Source of the DNA: Paranoxybacillus vitaminiphilus
GTDB taxonomy: Bacteria > Bacillota > Bacilli > Bacillales > Anoxybacillaceae
NCBI RefSeq assembly: GCF_003259935.1
Contig: NZ_QLMH01000018.1
Location: 1-53,065 of the forward strand
DNA: 53,065 nucleotides
Reading direction: 5' to 3'
A program made the position numbers and the translations under genes. The notes below the pieces were generated by a model, which was given only the letters and a program-made list of their open reading frames with translations, did no database searches and was not told the DNA's origin. Shown piece by piece: positions 1 to 10,278 of the stretch (its first letter is position 1; each line of letters starts with the position of its first letter).

Positions 1-198
1 CATGCGGTTTTCGGTATTATCCGGTATTAGCTCCGGTTTCCCGAAGTTATCCCGGTCTGCAGGGCAGGTTGCCCACGTGTTACTCACCCGTCCGCCGCTA
101 ACCTCAGGGAGCAAGCTCCCTTTGGTCCGCTCGACTTGCATGTATTAGGCACGCCGCCAGCGTTCGTCCTGAGCCAGGATCAAACTCTCCATAGAAAG
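1..198 (-). rRNA. 16S ribosomal RNA, 5' end (partial)
   Basis: The reverse complement carries the universal 5' 16S primer site (AGAGTTTGATCCTGGCTCAG, around 169-188) followed by typical Bacillaceae 16S sequence to the window edge, so only the first ~200 nt of the gene are present. The mature 5' end is placed at about 198 by similarity to Bacillus 16S starts and is not exact. The gene is transcribed away from lysS, from the tandem promoters at 523-637, and so belongs to an rRNA operon continuing off the left edge. Confidence 0.97.
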
Positions 199-216
199 AG
201 TTGTCTAGCTTCTAAT

Positions 217-336
217 GTCTAGCTTCAGCTCGCAGCGCCTCGCGGAAAATAACCTTCCTCCATCGACATACAAGTATGTCTCGTCGGAAGAACATTTTCC
301 TCCCGGCGCTAAACGCTCGCTTCCGCTTTTCTTATT
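217..336 (-). repeat. Family B palindromic element, copy B1 (pre-16S leader)
   Basis: This is one of four related ~120-bp elements. On the plus strand it opens with GTCTAGCTTCAG and closes with GCTTCCGCTTTTC. The centre is a hairpin with apical stem GACATA/TATGTC closing a CAAG loop (265-280), nested inside CTTCC/GGAAG and GGAAAAT/ATTTTCC pairs. It lies between the rrn leader boxA and the 16S 5' end, so it is transcribed in the pre-rRNA. A fragment of the element's start is duplicated at 202-214. Its function is unknown; a structured RNA or a mobile palindromic unit are both possible. Confidence 0.8.
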
Positions 337-457
337 GTCTAGCTTCAGCGCCTAGCTCTCTTCTGCCAAATAACCTTCCCCCTCGAAGTGCAAGCACTTC
401 TGCGGGTGAAGAACATTTGGCTTTGAGAGCTAACCGCGGCGCTTCCGCTTTTCTTTG
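337..457 (-). repeat. Family B palindromic element, copy B2 (pre-16S leader)
   Basis: This second copy directly follows B1 in the same orientation, making a tandem pair in the rRNA leader. The apical stem is GAAGTG/CACTTC around a CAAG loop (385-400). It is flanked by GCCAAAT/ATTTGGC and AGCTCTC/GAGAGCT pairs, so it forms a longer hairpin than B1. Where B1 has GGAAAAT/ATTTTCC, this copy has GCCAAAT/ATTTGGC, a paired change that keeps the helix. No coding function is likely; the open frame running through this region is fortuitous. Confidence 0.8.
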
Positions 458-472
458 TAGACGCTTCGTTTT

Positions 473-491
473 GTTCAGTTTTCAAAGAACA
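473..491 (-). promoter_or_regulatory. rRNA leader boxA-like antitermination element
   Basis: The minus strand reads TGTTCTTTGAAAACTGAAC, closely matching the boxA sequence found in Bacillus rRNA leaders and spacers, where NusB/S10 (NusE) assemble an antitermination complex. It lies just downstream of the P2 start site and upstream of the two family B copies. Confidence 0.7.
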
Positions 492-522
492 TTCATTACA
501 GTCGCCTACAAGCGACTTTCTT

Positions 523-551
523 AATATATCACTTCAAACTTTTATTGTCAA
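523..551 (-). promoter_or_regulatory. rrn promoter P2 (sigma-A)
   Basis: The minus strand has TTGACA (546-551), a 17-nt spacer and TATATT (523-528). It is the promoter nearer the 16S gene of a tandem pair, as is usual for Bacillus rRNA operons. Transcription would begin near 516 and run through boxA and two family B elements before reaching 16S. Confidence 0.85.
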
Positions 552-608
552 CAACTTTTTTATACTTTATTCATATTATTTTTCACGTCTCAAAAGCGAC
601 GCTTATTT

Positions 609-637
609 AATGTATCATGATGATATAAACAAGTCAA
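609..637 (-). promoter_or_regulatory. rrn promoter P1 (sigma-A)
   Basis: The minus strand has TTGACT (632-637), a 17-nt spacer and TACATT (609-614), 86 bp upstream of P2. Tandem, similarly spaced sigma-A promoters fit a strongly expressed rRNA operon. Confidence 0.8.
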
Positions 638-664
638 TAATATTTTGTAAAAAAATTTTAAGCC

Positions 665-776
665 GAGGCTGACTCAAAAGCAAAGTGTCAAACCTTCCCC
701 CATCATATATAGGACATAAAAACACTATATATTTTGGGTATACGCGAGGGTCAAACACTTATGGAAGCAGCCCCGA
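665..776. repeat. Family A palindromic element, copy A1 (after lysS)
   Basis: An imperfect long palindrome begins with GAGGCTGACTC and ends with AGCAGCCCC. The inner arms carry ATATATAGG and CACTATATAT around a short loop. It starts 12 nt beyond the lysS stop codon and lies between lysS and rrn P1. The plus strand is in the same sense as copy A4 and opposite to A2 and A3. It could act as a bidirectional terminator. It is the most diverged of the four copies. Confidence 0.75.
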
Positions 777-787
777 CTACAAATTTA

Positions 788-3353
<2,566 letters not shown>

Positions 3354-3382
3354 GTTCCATCCTCCCTTCTTTTTAAAATGGA

Positions 3383-3598
3383 TTAAGTATGATGTTTCGG
3401 TGGAGAAAGCTCTTCTACTGTGATATTTAACCGTTCAGCCACCATCTGCAAAAACTGCTCTGTTGGCAACCGGTTACCGCGCTCTATTTCGCCTAAAACA
3501 GACACAGACACTCCCAATTTTTTAGCAAAACTTTCCTGTGTATACCCTTTTAGTTTTCGAAAAGCGCGAATACGTCTTCCCCACTTTTCTGCTTCCAT
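3383..3598 (-). CDS. yazB: Small XRE-type helix-turn-helix protein YazB
   Basis: The 71-residue protein is almost entirely one Cro/CI-type helix-turn-helix: RRIRAFRKLKGYTQ, then SFAKKLGVSVSVLGEIERG as recognition region, then a C-terminal helix. Its first codons overlap the 3' end of folK by 49 nt in another frame. The ATG is preceded by AAGGGG. It belongs to the folate operon and precedes dusB, as B. subtilis yazB does. The DNA target is unknown. Confidence 0.9.
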   Translation of the reverse strand: MEAEKWGRRIRAFRKLKGYTQESFAKKLGVSVSVLGEIERGNRLPTEQFLQMVAERLNITVEELSPPKHHT

Positions 3599-4077
3599 AT
3601 ACGAACCCCTTCTTTGTCAGGTAATTCATCTATTATCAACAATAGACTTTTTTCATTGTTAGGAATATAAATATTAGGATTAAGCTCTAAAAGCGGCACT
3701 AACACGAATGCTCTCTCCAACATGCGAGGATGCGGAATGATAAGTTGCTCTGTCTCAATATTTTCTTGATTATACAATAAAATGTCAAGGTCTAACGTTC
3801 TTGGCCCCCAGCGAATCACCCGTTTTCTTCCAAAATCATCTTCAATTTTCCGCGTCACTTCTAATAACGCAAACGGAGAAAGGGCCGTTTTGACTCGGAC
3901 AACCATATTTAAAAAATAATCTTGTTCTATGTAGCCAACTGGTTCTGTCTCATAGATTGAAGATGTATCAACAACAGAAATTTGTTCATGCTCATCTAAT
4001 TTTTTTACTGCATCATGCAAATACTGAAGGCGATTGCCAATATTTGATCCAAGAGCAATATATGCATTATTTACCAT
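3550..4077 (-). CDS. folK: 2-amino-4-hydroxy-6-hydroxymethyldihydropteridine pyrophosphokinase
   Basis: FolK transfers pyrophosphate from ATP to 6-hydroxymethyl-dihydropterin, giving the substrate of FolP. The 175-residue protein has the ALGSNIGNR start motif, the catalytic-loop segment FGRKRVIRWGPRTLDLDILL (HPPK signature) and the IPHPRMLERAFVL motif. Its ATG immediately follows the folB stop codon, so the two are probably translationally coupled. The 3' end overlaps yazB. Confidence 0.97.
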   Translation of the reverse strand: MVNNAYIALGSNIGNRLQYLHDAVKKLDEHEQISVVDTSSIYETEPVGYIEQDYFLNMVVRVKTALSPFALLEVTRKIEDDFGRKRVIRWGPRTLDLDILLYNQENIETEQLIIPHPRMLERAFVLVPLLELNPNIYIPNNEKSLLLIIDELPDKEGVRIWKQKSGEDVFALFEN

Positions 4078-4413
4078 TTAACGACCCCTTACTATTTCTA
4101 CTGCCACTGACTCATAATGTCCTTGTATGGGCGGATTTGGTTTTATTACTTTTACTGTACAATTAGAGATGGATGGAAAATCAGCCAAGATGGTAGCAGC
4201 AATTTTCTCAGCTACTGTTTCAATCAACTTAAACGGCTTTCCTTCAACAATTTCCCGACAGATACGGTACAGTTCCGCATAATTAATCGTATCATTCAAA
4301 TCATCGCTTTGCCCTGCTTTTCTTAAATCCATTTCAATAACTAAATCTACCAAAAACACTTGCCCCAATTTATTTTCTTCCGGAAACACACCGTGATAGC
4401 CGTAAAATTGCAT
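4078..4413 (-). CDS. folB: Dihydroneopterin aldolase (start codon uncertain)
   Basis: FolB converts 7,8-dihydroneopterin to 6-hydroxymethyl-dihydropterin and glycolaldehyde. The frame from ATG gives 111 residues with FYGYHGVFPEENKLGQ, NYAELYRICREIVEG and the CTVKVIKPNPP segment. Related proteins begin about nine residues earlier with M-D-K-(I/V)-Y. Here the same frame upstream encodes D-K-I-Y-I-N-R, but the initiator codon is ATC (4435-4437), preceded by ATA. The strong ribosome-binding site GGAGGGG (4441-4447) is spaced for that codon, not for the ATG at 4413, which has none. Starting at ATC would give 119 residues, the usual length. Either a non-AUG start, an N-terminal truncation or a base error explains this. 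Confidence 0.93.
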   Translation of the reverse strand: MQFYGYHGVFPEENKLGQVFLVDLVIEMDLRKAGQSDDLNDTINYAELYRICREIVEGKPFKLIETVAEKIAATILADFPSISNCTVKVIKPNPPIQGHYESVAVEIVRGR

Positions 4414-4429
4414 CCGGTTTATATAAATT

Positions 4430-5269
4430 TTATCGATTATGTTCCCCTCCTTTACCGAGCATCACATCCATCATTTTCGCCATTCGGGCAATTGGCAGCA
4501 CATCATGAACGCGGACAATTTGTACACCTTTCGCAATTCCAAGACAAACGGTAGCTCCCGTTCCTTCAACGCGCTCGTCTGTAGGCAAGTCTAGAACATG
4601 CCCAATAAACGACTTCCGCGATGTTCCCAGCAAAACAGGATATCCTAATTCGGTAAATTGTTCTAAATTACGCATCACTTCAAGATTATGTTCAAAAGTT
4701 TTTGCAAAACCGATGCCGGGGTCTAAAATGATTTTCTCATCTTTCACTCCCGCTTTTTTTACGATTGAAATGCTTTCAAACAAATCAGCTATCATATCAG
4801 CTATCAGGTTCTTATAATCTCGATTATGGCGATTATGCATAAGAATAATCGGGACGTTATAATAAGCGGCTACTTCCGCCATTTGTGGATCGGCTTTTGC
4901 TCCCCATACATCATTAATGATATGCGCACCCGCTTCAATCGCCTGTTTCGCAACCTCTGCCTTATACGTATCTACAGAAATCGGAACGTCAACTGCTTCT
5001 GACACAGCTTTAATTACGGGAATAACACGTCTTAGTTCTTCGTCTAACGGCACCTTCTCCGCTCCAGGTCTCGTTGATTCGCCGCCGATATCAATAATAT
5101 CCGCCCCATCAGCGACTAGCTTTTTCGCATGTTCCACTGCAAGGTCAATCGCATTAAATTTACCGCCATCGGAAAAGGAGTCGGGGGTCACATTTAAAAT
5201 GCCCATAATGAGCGTTTTATGTTGGAGATTTAACTGATAAGAACCGCAGTCGATAATAAAATTGCTCAT
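4430..5269 (-). CDS. folP: Dihydropteroate synthase
   Basis: FolP condenses the pterin pyrophosphate with p-aminobenzoate to form dihydropteroate, the sulfonamide target. The 279-residue TIM barrel shows LIMGILNVTPDSFSDGG, the DIGGESTRPGA motif, the SVDTYKAEVA strand and the IILDPGIGFAKT segment. The start ATG overlaps the pabC stop. The 3' end runs past the folB ribosome-binding site, and its TAA stop overlaps the inferred folB N terminus. Confidence 0.97.
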   Translation of the reverse strand: MSNFIIDCGSYQLNLQHKTLIMGILNVTPDSFSDGGKFNAIDLAVEHAKKLVADGADIIDIGGESTRPGAEKVPLDEELRRVIPVIKAVSEAVDVPISVDTYKAEVAKQAIEAGAHIINDVWGAKADPQMAEVAAYYNVPIILMHNRHNRDYKNLIADMIADLFESISIVKKAGVKDEKIILDPGIGFAKTFEHNLEVMRNLEQFTELGYPVLLGTSRKSFIGHVLDLPTDERVEGTGATVCLGIAKGVQIVRVHDVLPIARMAKMMDVMLGKGGEHNR

Positions 5270-6144
5270 TCCTTTTCGATCCTTTCTTTCAATTCACATC
5301 TTGTCCATAAAGACGTTGTAAAACGCTGATATTGTTGTTTTAACATTTTGCTTAATGAACCTTTAACCCCCGGATACATCCGGGTATTTAACTGCCGAAC
5401 GGGAACAATTTCTTGAATCGAATTGGTTAAAAATATTTCGTCGGCCTGCTCTAGCTCATTAAGCTTATACAATCCTTGTTCGTACTCAATTCCTAATGCG
5501 GAAAGCAGCGTTAAAACAAATTGTCTTGTAATACCGTTTAAAATCCCCGTGTCAAGCGAAGGAGTATAAACAATATCATTTTTTACCCAAAAAATATTGG
5601 AAACAATCCCTTCGGCTACAAAGCCGGATTCAGTGAGAAAAATCCCCTCTATGTTAGGATGATTCCCAATTTCCCGTTTGCCAAAAATATTATTTAAATA
5701 GTGATGAGATTTTAAACGCTTTTCTCCCTCTGGACTATTTCTTCGTGTGTTTAAAATCTTACATACCTTTTCATTGGAAGAAAAATGCGGAACAGGCTTC
5801 ATATAAATAATAATCGTCGGCTCTTCATACTCATTCGTCTGTAAGCCTAAATCGCCTATTCCCGCGGAAACATTAAGGCGTACATAAGCGTCTTTCAATT
5901 TGTTAGCTTCTAGTAACTGTTGAATGATTTCTACAACTTCAGCGCGCTTTAATTGTAGCTTAATATTTACCTCTTGCAAGCTATCGTTTAAACGTTGAAG
6001 ATGATCATCTAATAAAAAAGGATGCCCTTCATAAGTGCGAAATGTTTCAAATAAACCAATTCCATACATAAAACCGTGGTCAAACGGCGAAATGCGCGCC
6101 TCCTCTTTTTTGACAATGTGGCCATTTACGTAAACGTACATCAT
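5266..6144 (-). CDS. pabC: Aminodeoxychorismate lyase (PLP-dependent)
   Basis: PabC removes pyruvate from 4-amino-4-deoxychorismate to release p-aminobenzoate. It is a 292-residue class IV PLP aminotransferase-fold protein: N-terminal FDHGFMYGIGLFETFR, the KSHHYLNNIFGKRE segment with the PLP lysine near residue 145, and the phosphate-binding TGILNGITR loop. Two adjacent ATG codons overlap the pabA stop; either could be used. D-amino-acid transaminase is a related fold, but the operon context makes PabC the safer call. Confidence 0.93.
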   Translation of the reverse strand: MMYVYVNGHIVKKEEARISPFDHGFMYGIGLFETFRTYEGHPFLLDDHLQRLNDSLQEVNIKLQLKRAEVVEIIQQLLEANKLKDAYVRLNVSAGIGDLGLQTNEYEEPTIIIYMKPVPHFSSNEKVCKILNTRRNSPEGEKRLKSHHYLNNIFGKREIGNHPNIEGIFLTESGFVAEGIVSNIFWVKNDIVYTPSLDTGILNGITRQFVLTLLSALGIEYEQGLYKLNELEQADEIFLTNSIQEIVPVRQLNTRMYPGVKGSLSKMLKQQYQRFTTSLWTRCELKERIEKE

Positions 6145-6722
6145 TATCGAACCCTTTTATACTGGTCAATAAAGTTTTTTAACATCTCTAATCCATGGCT
6201 TGTCATAATTGATTCCGGATGGAATTGGACACCTTCAATCGGTAATGTTTTATGGCGAATTGCCATAATTTCATCCGCATCCGTCCAAGCGGAAATTTCA
6301 AAGCAGTGTGGCAGTGTTTCTTTTTTGACAATGAGCGAATGATAACGAGTAGCGGTAAACGGTTGAGGTAAGCCTGTGAAAATCGTTTTTCCATCGTGAA
6401 AAATTTGCGATGTCTTTCCGTGCATTAACAGCTCTGCCCGCACAACATCTCCGCCAAACACTTGAGCGATCGACTGATGGCCAAGGCACACCCCAAAAAT
6501 CGGGATCTTTCCGGCAAAATGTTCAATCGCTGCCATGCTAATTCCCGCCTCATTCGGACTGCATGGACCAGGCGAAATCATTAAAAATTCCGGGCTCAGC
6601 TCTTCTATTTCCTTAATGGTTATTTCATCATTTCGTTTAACAATTAATTCTTCTCCTAATTGCCCTAAATATTGTACTAAGTTATACGTAAATGAATCGT
6701 AATTATCAATCATTAAAATCAT
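6144..6722 (-). CDS. pabA: Aminodeoxychorismate/anthranilate synthase glutamine amidotransferase subunit
   Basis: This subunit supplies ammonia from glutamine to PabB, and in B. subtilis also to TrpE (there called trpG/pabA). The 192-residue class I amidotransferase has [17 protein letters not shown], the oxyanion motif [11 protein letters not shown], the nucleophile motif GVCLGHQSI (Cys about 80) and the catalytic His/Glu in VQFHPESI. The start is the ATG preceded by AGGTGAGAAAG; a longer frame overlapping pabB is not supported. The ribosome-binding site lies inside a run of GAG/AAG triplets that resembles a TRAP target. Confidence 0.96.
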   Translation of the reverse strand: MILMIDNYDSFTYNLVQYLGQLGEELIVKRNDEITIKEIEELSPEFLMISPGPCSPNEAGISMAAIEHFAGKIPIFGVCLGHQSIAQVFGGDVVRAELLMHGKTSQIFHDGKTIFTGLPQPFTATRYHSLIVKKETLPHCFEISAWTDADEIMAIRHKTLPIEGVQFHPESIMTSHGLEMLKNFIDQYKRVR

Positions 6723-6769
6723 CTTTCTCACCTCATGCTCATAGATTCTTGCTCTGCTTCGCTCAGCTC
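6723..6769 (-). promoter_or_regulatory. Candidate TRAP-binding site over the pabA ribosome-binding site
   Basis: In transcript sense the region holds six GAG and three AAG triplets, mostly 1-3 nt apart: 6767-69, 6762-64, 6757-59, 6752-54, 6748-50, a 7-nt break, then 6738-40, 6732-34, 6727-29 and 6723-25. The last ones surround AGGTGA, the pabA ribosome-binding site. In B. subtilis, tryptophan-activated TRAP (MtrB) binds nine such repeats over trpG (pabA) and blocks translation. The triplets also encode the Glu/Ser-rich PabB tail, so chance is not excluded. Confidence 0.6.
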
Positions 6770-8152
6770 TTTTGCTTTCCAAAGGGCAAATGCTTTTTTC
6801 AAACACTCTTTGTATTCGTATTCGGGACGGGAATCAATAACAATTCCTGCTCCTGCCTGAACATGCGCCAGTCCATCTTTAGCAATCATCGTGCGAATGA
6901 CAATATTGAGTTCCATGTCCCCGTTAAAACCAATCCAGCCAATGGAGCCTGTATAAATACCGCGACGCACCGGTTCCAATTCTTCAATAATTTCCATCGT
7001 ACGTACCTTTGGCGCCCCCGTAATCGTCCCGCCTGGAAAAACCGCTTGAATGACATCAAATGCATCTTTTCCTTCCGCTAACTCCCCCGATACATGAGAA
7101 ACAATGTGCATCACATGGGAGTATTTTTCAATCGTCATAAATTCATCTACTTTCACCGTTCCGTATTTACACACGCGACCTAAATCGTTTCGTTCCAAAT
7201 CAACTAACATGACATGCTCGGCCCGCTCTTTCTCGTTATTCATTAATTCACTGGCAATCGCCATGTCCTCCTGCGGCGTTGTTCCCCGTGAACGTGTACC
7301 AGCAATAGGTCTCGTACTGATTTTATCACCTTTTTTCCTGACAAGCAGCTCAGGTGAACCGCTGACAATTTGAAATTCAGGGAATTGCAAATACGCCATA
7401 TACGGAGATGGATTAAGCAGACGAAGCTTTTCATAAATCGAAAGAGGATGAGTGAACAGCGGCTTCGATTGTCGCACCGATAAATTAACTTGGAACACAT
7501 CTCCTTGCGCAATATAATTTCTTACTTTCTCAACCGCTTCTATAAATTGTGCTTCTGTCATGGAAACAGATTCGGCTGCTTTCGTCGGAACAAACGGAAG
7601 TGTTTCTCGATCACTTATACGTTCGCGCCATAATGATTCATACAAGGATAGACGTTTTTCCGCTTTATCTTCCTCTCCTTCGATATAATGGGTAATGATA
7701 TGCAATGTTTCCGTAAGATGATTATAAATAAACACATCATCAAAAATCAGAAAATATAAATCGGGAATTTGTAAATCGTCCTCGGCCCAATTAGGTAAAC
7801 GTTCAATATAGCGCGCACAGTCGTAGCTGATATATCCGATTGCCCCGCCTTGAAAATCAGGACCGTCAACAAGAGGTTTTGTCTGAAATTGCGCAAACCA
7901 CTCTTTCATGAGAAGCAACGGATTTCCTTCGCGTTGTTCCTCTTGTCCTTTATATTGAATTATAAGCTTATTCCCTTTTCCTTGAACAATTCCAACCGGC
8001 CGAAACGCTATAATGCTGTATCTTCCAGCGCGGCCGCTTTCTAGTAATACATGGCATGGCTCGTTTTTCGCTAAATGTTTATATTGTTGGAACCAGTCTC
8101 GGTGTTTATACGGAATTTTACGCTCTGCTGCCATTCTCGTTTGCTCCAACAT
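6728..8152 (-). CDS. pabB: Aminodeoxychorismate synthase component I
   Basis: PabB aminates chorismate to 4-amino-4-deoxychorismate with ammonia from PabA. The 474-residue product has an N-terminal domain and a C-terminal chorismate-binding domain with QVNLSVRQ, the [10 protein letters not shown] motif, [11 protein letters not shown] and [15 protein letters not shown]. The ATG chosen follows AGGAGAGTGACAACA and gives the usual family length; a frame running 70 codons further upstream crosses the cysK terminator and is rejected. It is the first gene of pabB-pabA-pabC-folP-folB-folK-yazB. TrpE is related, but the folate context decides for PabB. Confidence 0.96.
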   Translation of the reverse strand: MLEQTRMAAERKIPYKHRDWFQQYKHLAKNEPCHVLLESGRAGRYSIIAFRPVGIVQGKGNKLIIQYKGQEEQREGNPLLLMKEWFAQFQTKPLVDGPDFQGGAIGYISYDCARYIERLPNWAEDDLQIPDLYFLIFDDVFIYNHLTETLHIITHYIEGEEDKAEKRLSLYESLWRERISDRETLPFVPTKAAESVSMTEAQFIEAVEKVRNYIAQGDVFQVNLSVRQSKPLFTHPLSIYEKLRLLNPSPYMAYLQFPEFQIVSGSPELLVRKKGDKISTRPIAGTRSRGTTPQEDMAIASELMNNEKERAEHVMLVDLERNDLGRVCKYGTVKVDEFMTIEKYSHVMHIVSHVSGELAEGKDAFDVIQAVFPGGTITGAPKVRTMEIIEELEPVRRGIYTGSIGWIGFNGDMELNIVIRTMIAKDGLAHVQAGAGIVIDSRPEYEYKECLKKAFALWKAKELSEAEQESMSMR

Positions 8153-8220
8153 TGTTGTCACTCTCCTAATGCTGTTACTCATAAGCCTATTGTACAATGA
8201 ATGAAAGCTCATATCATAAT

Positions 8221-8254
8221 AAAAAAATTTCGACAGGGAACGATCTCCCTGCCG
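8221..8254 (-). terminator. Intrinsic terminator after cysK
   Basis: CGGCAGGGAG pairs with TTCCCTGTCG around an ATCG loop, followed by AAATTTTTTT on the minus strand. It lies about 100 nt past the cysK stop and upstream of the pabB start, so it separates cysK from the folate operon. An extended -10 like sequence (TTGTACAAT) just downstream may start pabB transcription. Confidence 0.8.
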
Positions 8255-8351
8255 AATTCGTGTAATACTGTTCCAGCCAACGGCAATCTCAAGATGAAAG
8301 ATGCTATCAGAAACTTTACAAGGTGCGAAAAATTCTGCTGAATGCGGCGCT

Positions 8352-9278
8352 TTATTCTTCAAATTGATATAGCGGTGTGCTTAAATAACGTTCACCGTTA
8401 CTTGGAATAATCGCTAAAACTTTTTTCCCTTTCCCTAACTGCTTTGCCACTTTTAATGCGGCGTGAATGGCAGCACCCGAAGAAATACCGCCTAATATTC
8501 CTTCTTCTCGCGCAGCACGGCGGGCCGCTTCAAATGCTTCTTCCGTTTTTACTGTAATCACTTCATCATAAATATTGGTATTTAAAATGTCTGGAACGAA
8601 TCCTGCGCCAATTCCTTGAATTTTATGCGGTCCAGGTTTTCCGCCGGAAAGCACTGGTGAATCAGCCGGTTCTACCGCATAAATTTTGATATTTGGATAT
8701 TTTTCACGCAACACTTCGCCAGCACCGGTAATTGTTCCACCTGTACCAATACCGGCAACAAATGCATCAAGCTGCTCTCCCATTTGCTCGACAATTTCAG
8801 GGCCCGTTGTCAAACGGTGAATTTCTGGGTTTGCTTCATTTTTAAACTGCTGCGGCATAAAATAGCCATGTTCATTTGCAAGTTCTTCTGCCTTGCGAAT
8901 GGCTCCACGCATTCCCTCACTTCCAGGAGTCAAAACAAGTTCTGCTCCATAAGCACGCAATAAATTTCTGCGCTCTAAGCTCATCGTATCAGGCATGACA
9001 AGAATCGCCTTATATCCTTTTGCCGCAGCAACCATCGCCAAACCGATACCTGTGTTTCCGCTTGTCGGCTCGATAATTGTATCTCCCGGCTTAATTTTTC
9101 CTGCTTTTTCTGCCGCTTCAATCATTGACAAGGCAATTCGGTCTTTTACACTGCTTCCCGGGTTCATAAACTCCAGTTTTAAATATACTTCTGCACTATC
9201 CTCATCAACAAGACGATTTAGTTTGACAACCGGCGTTTGTCCGATTAGCTCTGTAATCGAATTTGCTACGCGTACCAT
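8352..9278 (-). CDS. cysK: Cysteine synthase A (O-acetylserine sulfhydrylase)
   Basis: CysK makes L-cysteine from O-acetylserine and sulfide with PLP. The 308-residue protein has the PLP-lysine segment [13 protein letters not shown] (Lys about 43), the substrate loop [10 protein letters not shown], the phosphate-binding [10 protein letters not shown] and the C-terminal SNGERYLST motif. The ATG follows GGGGTGGATCAT. It sits alone between a promoter (9323-9351) and a terminator. In B. subtilis CysK also acts with CymR; no clear CymR box was identified here. Confidence 0.97.
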   Translation of the reverse strand: MVRVANSITELIGQTPVVKLNRLVDEDSAEVYLKLEFMNPGSSVKDRIALSMIEAAEKAGKIKPGDTIIEPTSGNTGIGLAMVAAAKGYKAILVMPDTMSLERRNLLRAYGAELVLTPGSEGMRGAIRKAEELANEHGYFMPQQFKNEANPEIHRLTTGPEIVEQMGEQLDAFVAGIGTGGTITGAGEVLREKYPNIKIYAVEPADSPVLSGGKPGPHKIQGIGAGFVPDILNTNIYDEVITVKTEEAFEAARRAAREEGILGGISSGAAIHAALKVAKQLGKGKKVLAIIPSNGERYLSTPLYQFEE

Positions 9279-9322
9279 ATGATCCACCCCTAATCCCGAG
9301 TAATTTTATAAAATTTGTAAAC

Positions 9323-9351
9323 AATGTATCAATTATTTTCTAAATTGTCAA
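9323..9351 (-). promoter_or_regulatory. Sigma-A promoter of cysK
   Basis: TTGACA (9346-9351) and TACATT (9323-9328) on the minus strand are separated by 17 nt, 45 bp upstream of the cysK start. No T-box or S-box leader is visible in the short leader. Confidence 0.75.
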
Positions 9352-9365
9352 TTATTTTGCATAAA

Positions 9366-10256
9366 TTATTCATGATGACCTTCAGCAAACCGTTTTAATT
9401 CCTCTAATTCTTCTTTTGTAAAATGATATGTCTCATTACAGAAATGGCACGATGCTTCAGCATGTCCTTCCTCTTCAATGATTTCTTGAATTTCTTTCGC
9501 TCCAAGGCTAATAATGGCATCCGCAATTCTCTCTTTTGAACAACGGCACACGAAAGCAACAGGGAGTGTTTCGAGAATTTTCACATTATCTTTTCCTAAC
9601 AATTCATATAGTATTTCTTCTGGCGTTAATCCTTTCTCAACCATCTTGGAAACAGGCGGAATCGACTTTAATCTTTTTTCGATTTCATCAATCGTTTTCT
9701 CCTCTGTTCCCGGCATTAATTGAAGAATAAAGCCCCCTGCAGCGAGAATCGTATTATCAGGGTTAACGAGCACACCGACACCAACAGAAGAAGGAGTTTG
9801 TTCGGAAGAAGCGAAATAATAAGTAAAATCTTCCCCTAATTCACCAGAAATAATCGGTACTTGACCAGTAAAATAATCGCGTAAGCCTAAATCTTTTACA
9901 ACCGTTAACGTCCCCGCGGTCCCAACAGCTCTAGCAACATCAAGCTTTCCATATTGATTTAACTCAAAATGGACTTGAGGGTTAGAAACGTAGCCTCTTA
10001 CCTCGCCTTTAGCGTTGCTGTCAACAAGAATGGTGCCGATCGGACCACCGCCTTCAATTTTTATCGTTAGTTTACTATCTCCTTTCAACATCGCTCCCAT
10101 CATAACACCCGCGGTCATCGCCCGACCAAGAGCCGCTGAAGCAGTCGGCCATGTTTGATGACGGCGCTGCGCTTCATTAATTGTTGTTGTTGTACGTACC
10201 GCATATGCTCTTACTTGTCCATTATATGCTAGTGCTTTCACTAAATAGTCTGACAT
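9366..10256 (-). CDS. hslO: Redox-regulated chaperone Hsp33
   Basis: Hsp33 is a cytoplasmic holdase activated by oxidation. The 296-residue protein has the N-terminal Hsp33 core ([18 protein letters not shown]) and a C-terminal redox switch with the zinc-binding cysteines CRCSKER and CHFCNE (C-X-C and C-X2-C), about residues 238-272. The ATG follows GAAAGGTGAG. Next to coaX, as in B. subtilis (yacC). The PrsA-like yacD gene that follows it in B. subtilis is absent: cysK comes next. Confidence 0.96.
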   Translation of the reverse strand: MSDYLVKALAYNGQVRAYAVRTTTTINEAQRRHQTWPTASAALGRAMTAGVMMGAMLKGDSKLTIKIEGGGPIGTILVDSNAKGEVRGYVSNPQVHFELNQYGKLDVARAVGTAGTLTVVKDLGLRDYFTGQVPIISGELGEDFTYYFASSEQTPSSVGVGVLVNPDNTILAAGGFILQLMPGTEEKTIDEIEKRLKSIPPVSKMVEKGLTPEEILYELLGKDNVKILETLPVAFVCRCSKERIADAIISLGAKEIQEIIEEEGHAEASCHFCNETYHFTKEELEELKRFAEGHHE

Positions 10257-10278
10257 GTTATAAACTCACCTTTCATCA

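Noticed and set aside
276-524. Plus-strand open frame in the rRNA leader
   Set aside because: It is made of family B repeat sequence plus the leader, has no ribosome-binding site and opposes rRNA transcription.
8153-8351. N-terminal extension of pabB by 70 codons
   Set aside because: The extension crosses the cysK terminator and lacks similarity to PabB; the internal ATG has a good ribosome-binding site and gives the family length.
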